Origin: Aquimarina mycalae
GTDB taxonomy: Bacteria; Bacteroidota; Bacteroidia; Flavobacteriales; Flavobacteriaceae
Length of the DNA stretch: 64,000 bases
Direction: 5' to 3'
NCBI RefSeq assembly: GCF_029906345.1
Contig: NZ_JARYGY010000007.1
Location: forward strand, 310,001 to 374,000
Part shown: positions 27,301-35,610 of the stretch, in pieces
How positions within the stretch are numbered: position 1 is the stretch's first letter
Layout of the letters: each line of letters starts with the position of its first letter
The notes under the pieces: generated by a model
The model's input: the letters and a program-made list of their open reading frames with translations, nothing else
What the model was told of the DNA's origin: nothing
The model's database searches: none
Position numbers and translations under genes: made by a program

Positions 27301-27356
27301 ATACACTTTATGCCGAAGGACAAAAGGTAGCAACCAAACGTATGGTAATAGAATAA
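24354..27356 (+). CDS. Type IX-secreted surface protein with head-like and 30-residue repeats
   Basis: 1000 residues. Signal peptide ends near LTAQ (about 23). Residues ~65-360 hold YadA-head-like repeats (DNVVIGAEAGLSLTSG, DNVIIGEDAGYNLTTG). A linker includes KGFLINRVTTVQRTAM, as in the 18916 protein. Nine perfect-length 30-residue repeats (YLDNTDAQ...LSISGN...VDLS) cover about 528-797. A coiled coil (about 870-900) is followed by a type A C-terminal sorting domain (LYQNIPNPFNGTSSIKYYLP to MVIE), marking type IX secretion and surface anchoring. Probable adhesin. Neighbours are two TPR-HTH regulators and another giant surface gene. Confidence 0.85.
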   Translation: MKRKLHLLVFTLFVGNYLTLTAQTQNYVAGGAPTPIESTTTNTPAPYDGTQTFAPGSSLTTGDWNVFLGSGAGASVDRASYNIFIGPMAGAAYNLSPTGSNSDNIIIGAFAGDQITSGVDNVYIGKFVARTASGTDNVVIGAEAGLSLTSGFDSVIIGEQAGYSLTTGGDNVIIGEDAGYNLTTGSDNCFIGSRAGVENTTARGNTFVGGEGNNSVPSSLGDGVTYYFDVYSNAVGEDNTTGEANTFIGSGAGADNEDGFANTFLGYGSGSNNEFGDGNTFLGYAAGFDNNRTRSSTNANRNTYVGALTGGTNREGSDNVGMGWKADFIDNGNLANTINHRNVFIGAEASVFGNDQVVIGNQARARGNIGSITIGSQSSTTKAYAAAIGYDVDVTTANTMALGGNTSTNRMSVGIGTVSANQNASLELADTDKGFLINRVTTVQRTAMETSAASGSALTTTDAGLMVYDTDLTSIFIWNGTDWINSTQDIDTDTDNQIIDVFQLDGNNLQLSLQDDAEDTKNVDLSGYLDNTDEQAISLSTNTLSITGNSSIVDLSDYLDNTDNQDLELSNNTLSLSNDTTSVDLSSYLDNTDNQDLELSNNTLSLSNDATSVDLSTYLDNTDAQSISLATNTLSISGNVSTVDLSSYLDNTDAQDLELSNNELSLTNDASSVDLSRYLDNTDAQSITLATNTLSISGNASTVDLSGYLDNTDAQDLELSNNELSLTNDVSSVDLSGYLDNTDAQSISLATNTLSISGNASIVDLSGYLDNTDAQELSLNGTTLSISGGTNIIDLSPLQDGSGTDNQTLDLNNNRLSISDGNVIDLTAYVNTDTQNLTAATLTGTDLTIEIQNGNSVSVDLTPLISNLQADLNTAQNQVATLQSQMTDVLERLQTLEECACEPLGVEDVPDGKANTPKLYQNIPNPFNGTSSIKYYLPLNTNKAAMVFSDGSGKVISNVPLYDRGDAELDINSEGLTAAVYYYTLYAEGQKVATKRMVIE
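25935..26744 (+). repeat. Nine 90-bp in-frame tandem repeats
   Basis: YLDNTD units begin at 25935 and recur exactly every 90 bases to 26655 (9 units, no indels). Units of two types mostly alternate: A (SISLATNTLSISGN) and B (DLELSNNELSLTND), so the later array looks like amplified 180-bp dimers. DNA identity between same-type units is very high. Confidence 0.85.
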
Positions 27357-27423
27357 GTAATTCTTACTTAGAATTGCTATTGTTAAAAAGATGATTTTTA
27401 GAAATAAGATATATACGTATAAA
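27357..27423 (+). other. Weak hairpin after the 24354 gene
   Basis: GTAATTCT (27357-27364) and AGAATTGC (27370-27377) pair as an 8-bp stem with a 5-base loop, but only a poor T-run follows. It could be a weak terminator. No AUAAGGG loop element is present here, unlike the other two surface genes. Confidence 0.3.
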
Positions 27424-27439
27424 CTCGAATTAACATTTT

Positions 27440-27456
27440 TGCCACTTTTTGTCACC
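27440..27456 (+). promoter_or_regulatory. Period-10 direct repeat, copy 3
   Basis: TGCCACT-TTT-TGTCACC, identical to copy 2, 214 bases upstream of the ATG at 27654. Confidence 0.45.
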
Positions 27457-27643
27457 ATTAAAACTCTTAAAAAAACCTTAAAGCATCGTATTATTGCAGT
27501 TGCAAAATATTGATAGAGATTAAGTATTTTAAAAGTTGTAAATGCTTTTAAAACAATTGTTTGTAAATATTGTCTGGTTTTTGTCCAGGACTTTTTACTT
27601 GAAATTTTAATACAAATCGGTTTATTTGCTACAACTTTGATAA

Positions 27644-27653
27644 AGCCCCTTAT
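27644..27653 (+). promoter_or_regulatory. AGCCCCTTAT leader box, copy 3
   Basis: Ten bases abutting the ATG at 27654. They are the exact reverse complement of ATAAGGGGCT at 35525-35534 in the 3' region of the same gene. Confidence 0.5.
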
Positions 27654-30600
27654 ATGAAAAGAAAACTACCTTTCGTTTTTTTATTGTTACTTAATTGTGC
27701 ATTAGTTGCACAGGAAACCGCCATTCCAGACGTAAACTTTGAAAACTATTTAGAAACCCATGATGCAGATGGAAACACAGTTGCTGTTGGAGATGTTAAT
27801 AGTTTAGGAAATGGTGTAGAGTTTGATGGTCTAGTAACTACAGCTAGAATAGCGGTGGTAACTTCCTTGGATATTTCTGTGAATTTTATAGCTGACATCA
27901 CAGGAATCGAAGATTTTACCGCTTTAGAATCTTTAGATTTTTCTGCCACAGGAGTTGGTGATTTCGATCTTTCTAATAACATAAATTTAAAGCATTTAAA
28001 GTGTTCTTCGGTAGGTTCTAGTAATATTGATGTAAGCTCAAATGTTAATTTAGAAACCTTGGATGTATCTAATAATAGTATGCTTTCAATTGATGTAAGT
28101 GCTAACATCAAGTTGAAAGAACTTAATATTTCTACCAATGGTACAACTTCTTTAAACTTAGGAAGTGTTTCTACCCTAGAAAACCTAAATGTTAGTAATA
28201 ATAACTTAAGTAGTCTCGATGTAACTAATCTTTCAAATGTTACTGATTTAAATTGTGATACAAATTATGTTTTAAATATTTCTGATTTTAGCCCATTGAC
28301 AAGTCTAGTCAATCTAAATTGCAGTAATACCAACTTGGGGAGTTTAGATGTATCTAATAATGTATTGTTAGAAACGCTTACAATTAATTTTATGTCAGGT
28401 TTTCATTTAGATCTTTCTAGTAATACAGCGTTAACAAGTTTATCGGCTAACAGTAGTGATTTAAATAGTTTAAATATTCAAAATGGAAATAATGCCAATA
28501 TCACTTCTTTTGATGCTCGTTTTAATCAGTTTACATGTATACAAGTAGATGATCCTAACGCCGCTTATTTAAGTTCCTGGCAAAAAGATAACACAGCTTT
28601 TTTTCAATTAGATTGTAGTGAAACTAATATTCCTGATGAAAATTTTAAATATCATTTAGAAAATCATGATGCTAATGGTAATGTAGTTGCTGTTGGAAGC
28701 CCAAATAGTATGGGGAATGGAATTTTGGATGATGGAAAAGTTTTCACTTCGAGAATCAAAGATGTTACGTTTTTAAATATCTCAGGAAATAGTATTGACG
28801 AACTAGACGGATTAGAAGCCTTCGAATCCCTTGAAATATTAGATTGTTCGGATAACAATTTTAATGAGTTTGATTTTTCTCAATTACCAGAATTAAAAGA
28901 ACTATATATACATGATCTGTTTTTCGCAGTATTAAATTTATCGAGCAACTTGAAAATAGAAAAGTTGATCTATAACAATGCAAACAGTACCTCTTTAAAC
29001 CTAGGAAATAATAATGTAATTAAAGAGTTAGATATCAGTAATAATAACATCAGCTCATTAGACATTCCTTCGTATCCATCTTTAGAGATTTTGAATATAG
29101 CAAACAATGGGCAACTTTACAGAATCGATGTTCGTCTTTTAACAAACTTAAAGTACCTTAATGCTAACGAAAATGGCTTGTTTAGTTTAGATGTTCGTCA
29201 GAATGTGTTATTAGAAACACTTGCTATTGATAGTGCTTCAGGGTTTTATTTAGATCTTTCCAATAATACTGCATTAACCAGTTTTTCGGCTAATGAAAGT
29301 GACTTGAATAGTCTAAACATGAAAAATGGTAATAATGCTAATGTTACTTTTTTTGAAGCAAGACTAAATCAATTTAGTTGTATTGAAGTAGATGATCCTA
29401 CAGCATCCTATTTGAATACTTGGGATGTGGATAATAATGTAGAATTTCGTTCAGATTGTAGAGAGACCAATGTTCCTGATGATAATTTTGAAAATTATCT
29501 AGAAACTCATGATGCAGATGGAAATGTAGTTTCTGTTGGTGATGCTTCTAGTATGGGAAATGGTATTGCTAATGATAATACTGTGTATACTTCAAGAATA
29601 GAAAGTGTTATAGAATTAGATATTTCGGGATTAACCATCACTGATGCCACAGGTATTGAAGATTTTGTAGCATTACAAACGTTAAACTGTTTCAATAATT
29701 CAATATCTAGTATCGATCTTTCACAGAATGTAGCATTACAAACCATAGCTATAGGAAGAAATAACCTTACAAGCTTAGATTTATCACAAAACCCAGCATT
29801 AACTTTTGTAAGTTGTTTACGAAACCAAATTACAAACTTAAATGTTTCCCAGAATACAATGTTGGAAACTTTAGGATGTAGTAATAACCAGCTCAATAAC
29901 CTTGATGTTACCAATAACCCAGCATTAAAAACACTATCATGTTACACTAATCTTCTTGGTAGTTTGGATGTAACACAAAATCCATTATTAGAAGATTTGG
30001 ATTGCGTAGATAATCAGCTTACCGTTCTGGACGTTTCTCAAAACTTAGAATTATTAGAATTACAGGCTTATGAGAATTCGTTAACAAGTCTTGATGTAAG
30101 TAATAATGTAAAGCTAGTCGAGTTATTTATAGAAGATAACCAAATTACGAGTTTAGATGTTTCAAAAAACACAGTTCTAGAAGATTTATCTTGCGCATAC
30201 AATGCATTAACTTATCTCAATATAAGAAACGGGAATAATGCGAATTTAAACCCTAGCGATTTTGACATTCGCAATAATCCAGGATTAACATGTGTATCAG
30301 TAGATGATGTAACATATGCTAATACAACATTTACCAGAAAAGATGTTCAAACTGAATATAAACTGTTTTGCTCGGAAACCTATGTACCTGACGATAACTT
30401 TGAAGCATATTTAGAAACACATAACGAATTTGGTACCGTAGTGCCTGTTGGTGATCCAACTAGTTTAGGTAATGGTATTGCTAATGATGATTATGTAGGA
30501 ACGGAAAGAATACAAAACGACATCATTTTAGATCTTAGTAATCAAGGAGTCGCTGATTTTACGGGATTAGAAGATTTTGAAAACGTAGAAAGATTGTATA

Positions 30601-33600
30601 CAAATAGCAATACAATTTCCAACTTAGATCTTACGGCAAATACAAAACTAATTGAAGTAAGCTGCCAGTCTATGGGACTTACCAGTTTAAATATTTCAGG
30701 ATTAACTTCATTAGAAATAGTAAGAGCTAGAGATAACAATTTATCAATGATAGATGTAAGCTCTAATGTAGCATTGCATACCTTAAATTTAGATGATAAT
30801 AATTTTAGCAACATAGATTTAAGTGCAAATGCTGCACTAATTGATTTTAGAATAAGAGAAAATACGATAAGCACCTTAGACCTTTCAAGCAATATTAATT
30901 TAAAGAGTTTATATGTAGATGATAATTCACTATCCACTCTAGATGTATCAAATAATACGCTAATAGAAACATTACGATGTGGAGGGAATCAATTTACAAC
31001 CATTGATATAGGTTTACTTACTAATCTTGATAGTTTTTCTATAGAAGATACACCAACACTTACGGTATTAGATATTACTAATAATACTAATCTCGAAGAT
31101 ATCGATGTTAGTAATACAACATTATCTGTATTAGATATTACGAATCAAATTAGCCTAGTAGAGCTTTATACAAACAATACTACAATTACTGATTTAGATT
31201 TTAGTAATAGCCCAGATATAGAATATGTAGAGTGTCAAAATGGACAATTAATATCCTTAAACTTTAAGAATGGAGCTAATAATAGTGGGATGGAAGTATA
31301 TGCTACTGGAAATCCAAATTTAGTATGTATACAAGTTGATGATCCTACAGCTAGTTATTTGAGTAGTAGTAGCTGGGAAAAAGATGCTACTGCTAGTTTT
31401 AGTGATGATTGTAATTGGACTTATGTGCCTGATGATAATTTTGAAAATTATTTAGAAACCCATACCGCTACAGGAGGATTCGTTTCGGTTGGAGATCCAA
31501 CAAGTATGGGTAATGGAATTGCCAATGACAATTATGTAACTACTGCTAATATTGAAAATGTAATAACCCTATTTTTAAATTTTCAAGGAATTACAGACTT
31601 TACAGGAATTGAGGCTTTTGCTTCTTTAGAGTTTGTAGTGTGTTCTGGTAATGTAATAAATACAAGTTTAGACTTTACTAGTAACACAAGTCTGAAAAGA
31701 ATTGATGCTTCTGATATGGGATTAACCAGCATTGATATTACAGGATTGACTCTTTTGGAAAGAATTGATGTTTCACGAAATAATTTTACAACGATTGATC
31801 TTTCCACAAATACTGCTTTAAAAGAATTAATAGTTTCTTCTAATGAGTTATCTGGTTTAGATCTAAGTAATAATATCTTATTAGAAGATTTACAAATTCA
31901 TGAAACAACATTAAGTAGTATTGATCTAAGCGTCAATGTGAATTTAACCAGAATTATAGCTTCTTTAAATCAATTTACTTCGTTAAATACTCAAAATAAT
32001 ACATTATTAGAAACTTTAAATTTAGTAGGAAACCCATTCACTTCTTATGATGTAAGTCACTTGCCAAACCTTCAAGATTTAAATTTAGGCGAAACCAATA
32101 TTACTTCAATTGATATTAGTAAGAATGCTAATTTGGTAGAATTTGATGCAAGAGATATTAATGAATTAGTAGAGCTGAATGTTAAAAATGGGAACAATAA
32201 CAACTTTACAGAATTTAGGGTAACGGGTTGTCCTAATTTAACTTGTATTGAAGTAGATGATCCAACTGCAGGTTATTTGTCGGGTTGGGAGAAAGATGCC
32301 ACTGCAAGTTTTGCCGAGTATTGTCGATTTACAACGATTCCTGATGCTAATTTTGAAGCCTATTTAGAAACTCATAACGAATTTGGAGGAACTGTTGCTT
32401 TAGGAAGTGCCAATAGCTTAGGAAATGGAATTATTGATGATAATTTAGTACCTACTGGAAAAATTGAAGCAATTCAATTGTTAACTCCAAGAAATGAGGG
32501 GATACAAGATTTCACAGGAATTGAAGATTTCACAAATTTAATTCGTTTTTGGATCGATGATAATCCACTAACGAATACCGATTTAGATTTAACGAACAAT
32601 CTACTATTAGAAACTGTAACTGCTGAGAATACAGGGATTACGAGTATTAATATAGCAGGGTTAATCGTATTAAGAGGTTTAGGAGCACCAAATAATAGTC
32701 TTACTACTATAGATATCTCTACCAATACAGGCTTAAAGTTTTTAAACCTAGCAGATAATGATCTAACTACTATAGATGTAAGTAATAATGATTTGACAAG
32801 CTTAACAGTTACCAATAACAGATTAGGTACGATTGATGTTAGTGGTCAAACCAATCTAGTCTCTTTATACTGTGAGAATACCAATATTACTACCTTAAAT
32901 ATTCAAAATAATGCGTTGTTAGAAAACTTAGAATGTGGTCTGAATCCATTGAGTAACCTAGATGTGACTCATCTTTCTGAGCTTCGCTATTTATCATTTA
33001 ATACTACGAGTATTTCAGAGATAGACTTAAGTAATAATACTAACTTAAGTAGATTAGAATGTGATAGTACGCCGCTCACCTATTTGGATTTAAGTAATCA
33101 GAATACTTTGGATAATTTATCGTGTAAAAATGCACTTCTTACAGGTCTGAATTTAAGAAGTGGTAACAATACAGATTTGGATAATATAGATGTTACGGGT
33201 AATCCAAGTTTATCTTGTATTTCTGTTGATGATCCAGCTGCTGCAGTATTATTAGGAACTTGGTTAAAAGATGCTACTGCTAATTATGCAGAGTTCTGTA
33301 GGTTAACTTATGTGCCTGATGATGCTTTTGAGACTTTTTTAGAAAACCAAGGGTATGGTAACGGAGTAATTGACGATTATGTATATACTGCATTAGTAGA
33401 GGTCTCAGAAGGATTTAACCTGCATAATGGATTAGTTGCAGATATGACAGGTATCGAAGACTTTAGAGATATGTGGTTCTTAGGATGTCGTAACAATACG
33501 AATTTAACAAGTATTGATTTAAGTAAAAATACGAAGTTAACTACAGTTACTTTAGCGAATAATAATCTAACAAGTTTAGACTTAAGTAATAATCTGTTAC

Positions 33601-35477
33601 TAGAAAAAATATATATAGATGGCAATGCTAATTTAGGACCTGTAGATGTTTCTATGCTTAGTAGTTTAAATACACTTAGTATCTCCAATACGGGTATTAA
33701 CTCAGTAGCTATTTCTAATAATCCATTATTAAGATTATTGAATGTTAATGATAATAATTTTACAGAATTAGATATCTCTGCATATCCAAATATTATTCAA
33801 TTAAGAATTGCCAATAATCAATTAACCTCGTTGAATGTTGCAAATGGAAATAACGATAATTTCACGTGGTTTGATGCTTTAGGAAATCCTGATTTAACTT
33901 GTATTAAAGCTGATAAAGTAGTTCAGTTATATCCAGATATTTGGCAAAAAGATGCTACAGCTAGTTTTGCATTATATTGTGATCTAACGTATATCGCAGA
34001 TGTAAATTTTGAAAACTACTTAGAAACCCATGATGCTGATGGAAATGTAGTTACAGTAGGTGATCCTTTAAGCATGGGTAATGGAATCGTTAACGATAAT
34101 GAGGTACCAACATCAAAAATAGAAACGGTTGTTGAGTTAAATGTTGAAAGCCAGGATATAGCGGACCTTACAGGAATAGAAGATTTTACCACGCTAGAAT
34201 CACTGAATGTAGATTATAACGATTTAACAACTTTGGATATAAGTAGTATTGTTAACTTGAAAATTTTAGATGCAGCAGAAAATGATTTTATCTCACTAGA
34301 TTTTACAGGTCACCCTAGCTTAGAAGAAGTGGAGTTAAGATCAAATTCGATAACTAGTTTGCTGGTGGATAATAATCCGACTTTGAGAGTTTTAGGGGTT
34401 GGTAAAAATGCTTTGACCAGTCTTGATGTAAGCTCTTGTATACAACTCGAAGAACTTGCTGCTCATCAAAACCTGTTAGAATCATTGAATGTTCAAAACG
34501 GTAATAACAATTTAATAACTGACTTTTTTGTTCTTTATAATCCTGATTTAAGCTGTATCCAGGTAGATGATGCTAACGCAAGTTATTTATCTAGTTGGGA
34601 GAAAGATGCTACTGCAAGTTTTAATACCAACTGTAGTTTTGTGACGATATCACCAAAAGTATTTCTACAAGGAGCGATGCTCAATCCCAATGCTGGCGAA
34701 GAAAGCTGGATGCGCGATGATCTTAGAGTTACAGGGTATATTCCTAATGCTTCTCCTACAGAGCCTTCTTTTATAAATGCAGGAGTATTAGACGTTACGG
34801 GAGCAGATGCTATTGTGGATTGGGTAATTATAGAACTTCGAAATTCAACAGATAATACAAATATTGAAGGCCTTGTGGGAGCATTGTTACAAAGAGATGG
34901 CGATGTAGTGGCTTTGGATGGTGTGTCTCCAGTAATTTTATACGAACTACCAGGCGACTATTATGTAGTGATTAAACACCGTAATCACTTAGGTGTTATG
35001 TCAGCCAATACAGTATCATTATCACAATCCACAACCAGTATTGATTTTACTGATGGTAGTGTTACTACTTATGGAACTAATGCGCAAACAACTTTTGGGA
35101 TGCCAACAGGAGTATCAGCGATGTGGGCAGGAGATGCTAACGATGATGGTAAGATAAACCTGATCGGAAGTCCTAACGATAGTAATGAGATCGTAAATGC
35201 AATACTGAATGATCCACTAAATATTTTTGGCCTTTATGGATATAATATTTCGGGATATACTGCTGTGGATATGAATCTAAGTGGGAATACTCAGATCATA
35301 GGAGCTAATAATGATGCGAGTTTGATCAATAATAATATCCTGAATCATCCATCTAATATTTTTAATCTATATGGATTTATAATTACAGAACAATTGCCAG
35401 AAATGATTAGTACCAAACAAATGACAAGGGATAAAGCTTTATCAATAAAGGCTAAGAGCTTAAGCAAAGAACAATAA
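27654..35477 (+). CDS. Giant leucine-rich-repeat surface protein, eight modules
   Basis: 2607 residues, signal peptide ending near LVAQE. Eight modules of about 230-345 residues each open with a (I/V)PDxNFExYLETHDxxG...GNG segment, continue with short irregular LRRs (LDVSNNxxLExLxxxxNxL) and close with a CIxVDDPxAxYLSxWEKDATASF...C segment. Module starts lie near 27723, 28626, 29470, 30387, 31423, 32337, 33313 and 33998; the seventh lacks most of the opening segment. The last ~290 residues are a non-LRR region with dockerin-like AGDANDDGKINL. No canonical type A sorting domain is seen at the end. Probable exported adhesin. Confidence 0.85.
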   Translation: MKRKLPFVFLLLLNCALVAQETAIPDVNFENYLETHDADGNTVAVGDVNSLGNGVEFDGLVTTARIAVVTSLDISVNFIADITGIEDFTALESLDFSATGVGDFDLSNNINLKHLKCSSVGSSNIDVSSNVNLETLDVSNNSMLSIDVSANIKLKELNISTNGTTSLNLGSVSTLENLNVSNNNLSSLDVTNLSNVTDLNCDTNYVLNISDFSPLTSLVNLNCSNTNLGSLDVSNNVLLETLTINFMSGFHLDLSSNTALTSLSANSSDLNSLNIQNGNNANITSFDARFNQFTCIQVDDPNAAYLSSWQKDNTAFFQLDCSETNIPDENFKYHLENHDANGNVVAVGSPNSMGNGILDDGKVFTSRIKDVTFLNISGNSIDELDGLEAFESLEILDCSDNNFNEFDFSQLPELKELYIHDLFFAVLNLSSNLKIEKLIYNNANSTSLNLGNNNVIKELDISNNNISSLDIPSYPSLEILNIANNGQLYRIDVRLLTNLKYLNANENGLFSLDVRQNVLLETLAIDSASGFYLDLSNNTALTSFSANESDLNSLNMKNGNNANVTFFEARLNQFSCIEVDDPTASYLNTWDVDNNVEFRSDCRETNVPDDNFENYLETHDADGNVVSVGDASSMGNGIANDNTVYTSRIESVIELDISGLTITDATGIEDFVALQTLNCFNNSISSIDLSQNVALQTIAIGRNNLTSLDLSQNPALTFVSCLRNQITNLNVSQNTMLETLGCSNNQLNNLDVTNNPALKTLSCYTNLLGSLDVTQNPLLEDLDCVDNQLTVLDVSQNLELLELQAYENSLTSLDVSNNVKLVELFIEDNQITSLDVSKNTVLEDLSCAYNALTYLNIRNGNNANLNPSDFDIRNNPGLTCVSVDDVTYANTTFTRKDVQTEYKLFCSETYVPDDNFEAYLETHNEFGTVVPVGDPTSLGNGIANDDYVGTERIQNDIILDLSNQGVADFTGLEDFENVERLYTNSNTISNLDLTANTKLIEVSCQSMGLTSLNISGLTSLEIVRARDNNLSMIDVSSNVALHTLNLDDNNFSNIDLSANAALIDFRIRENTISTLDLSSNINLKSLYVDDNSLSTLDVSNNTLIETLRCGGNQFTTIDIGLLTNLDSFSIEDTPTLTVLDITNNTNLEDIDVSNTTLSVLDITNQISLVELYTNNTTITDLDFSNSPDIEYVECQNGQLISLNFKNGANNSGMEVYATGNPNLVCIQVDDPTASYLSSSSWEKDATASFSDDCNWTYVPDDNFENYLETHTATGGFVSVGDPTSMGNGIANDNYVTTANIENVITLFLNFQGITDFTGIEAFASLEFVVCSGNVINTSLDFTSNTSLKRIDASDMGLTSIDITGLTLLERIDVSRNNFTTIDLSTNTALKELIVSSNELSGLDLSNNILLEDLQIHETTLSSIDLSVNVNLTRIIASLNQFTSLNTQNNTLLETLNLVGNPFTSYDVSHLPNLQDLNLGETNITSIDISKNANLVEFDARDINELVELNVKNGNNNNFTEFRVTGCPNLTCIEVDDPTAGYLSGWEKDATASFAEYCRFTTIPDANFEAYLETHNEFGGTVALGSANSLGNGIIDDNLVPTGKIEAIQLLTPRNEGIQDFTGIEDFTNLIRFWIDDNPLTNTDLDLTNNLLLETVTAENTGITSINIAGLIVLRGLGAPNNSLTTIDISTNTGLKFLNLADNDLTTIDVSNNDLTSLTVTNNRLGTIDVSGQTNLVSLYCENTNITTLNIQNNALLENLECGLNPLSNLDVTHLSELRYLSFNTTSISEIDLSNNTNLSRLECDSTPLTYLDLSNQNTLDNLSCKNALLTGLNLRSGNNTDLDNIDVTGNPSLSCISVDDPAAAVLLGTWLKDATANYAEFCRLTYVPDDAFETFLENQGYGNGVIDDYVYTALVEVSEGFNLHNGLVADMTGIEDFRDMWFLGCRNNTNLTSIDLSKNTKLTTVTLANNNLTSLDLSNNLLLEKIYIDGNANLGPVDVSMLSSLNTLSISNTGINSVAISNNPLLRLLNVNDNNFTELDISAYPNIIQLRIANNQLTSLNVANGNNDNFTWFDALGNPDLTCIKADKVVQLYPDIWQKDATASFALYCDLTYIADVNFENYLETHDADGNVVTVGDPLSMGNGIVNDNEVPTSKIETVVELNVESQDIADLTGIEDFTTLESLNVDYNDLTTLDISSIVNLKILDAAENDFISLDFTGHPSLEEVELRSNSITSLLVDNNPTLRVLGVGKNALTSLDVSSCIQLEELAAHQNLLESLNVQNGNNNLITDFFVLYNPDLSCIQVDDANASYLSSWEKDATASFNTNCSFVTISPKVFLQGAMLNPNAGEESWMRDDLRVTGYIPNASPTEPSFINAGVLDVTGADAIVDWVIIELRNSTDNTNIEGLVGALLQRDGDVVALDGVSPVILYELPGDYYVVIKHRNHLGVMSANTVSLSQSTTSIDFTDGSVTTYGTNAQTTFGMPTGVSAMWAGDANDDGKINLIGSPNDSNEIVNAILNDPLNIFGLYGYNISGYTAVDMNLSGNTQIIGANNDASLINNNILNHPSNIFNLYGFIITEQLPEMISTKQMTRDKALSIKAKSLSKEQ

Positions 35478-35502
35478 AATCCCTTATTAAAGAAACTTTA
35501 AT

Positions 35503-35593
35503 GTTGTAAATACCAATTACAGAGATAAGGGGCTGTGAAAGGATATAAAATTTACAACTATATAAACCATCTAAGCAATTAGGTGGTTTTTTT
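35503..35593 (+). ncRNA. Structured 3' element with AUAAGGGG loop and GNRA terminator
   Basis: 25 bases after the stop: outer stem GTTGTAAAT (35503-35511) with ATTTACAAC (35550-35558); inner stem TTACAG (35517-35522) with CTGTGA (35533-35538) exposing loop AGATAAGGGG; then a terminator ACCATCTAA-GCAA-TTAGGTGGT (35566-35587) plus T-run. The same architecture, with compensatory changes, follows the 37440 gene at 44301-44388. Loop plus stem bases 35525-35534 are complementary to the 27644-27653 leader. No known RNA family was recognised. Confidence 0.6.
35566..35593 (+). terminator. Terminator of the 2607-residue gene
   Basis: Nine-base stem with one G-T pair, GCAA tetraloop and six T. It forms the 3' end of the element above and is followed by the convergent regulator gene. 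Confidence 0.85.
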
Positions 35594-35610
35594 ATACCAT
35601 TATCTGGATT

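Larger units (their letters stand above)
27424..27669 (+). repeat. 246-bp upstream region, copy 2 (duplicate of 24124)
   Basis: Second copy of the block at 24124-24369, offset exactly 3300 bases, ungapped. The conserved part ends after the fifth codon of the 27654 gene, so signal-peptide cores differ (LHLLVF versus LPFVFL). Confidence 0.85.

Noticed and set aside
27746-33688. Several minus-strand open frames of 64-135 codons within the LRR gene
   Set aside because: All are antisense shadows of the periodic LRR codons; compositions are Leu/Ser/Lys-rich and similar to each other only because the sense strand repeats.
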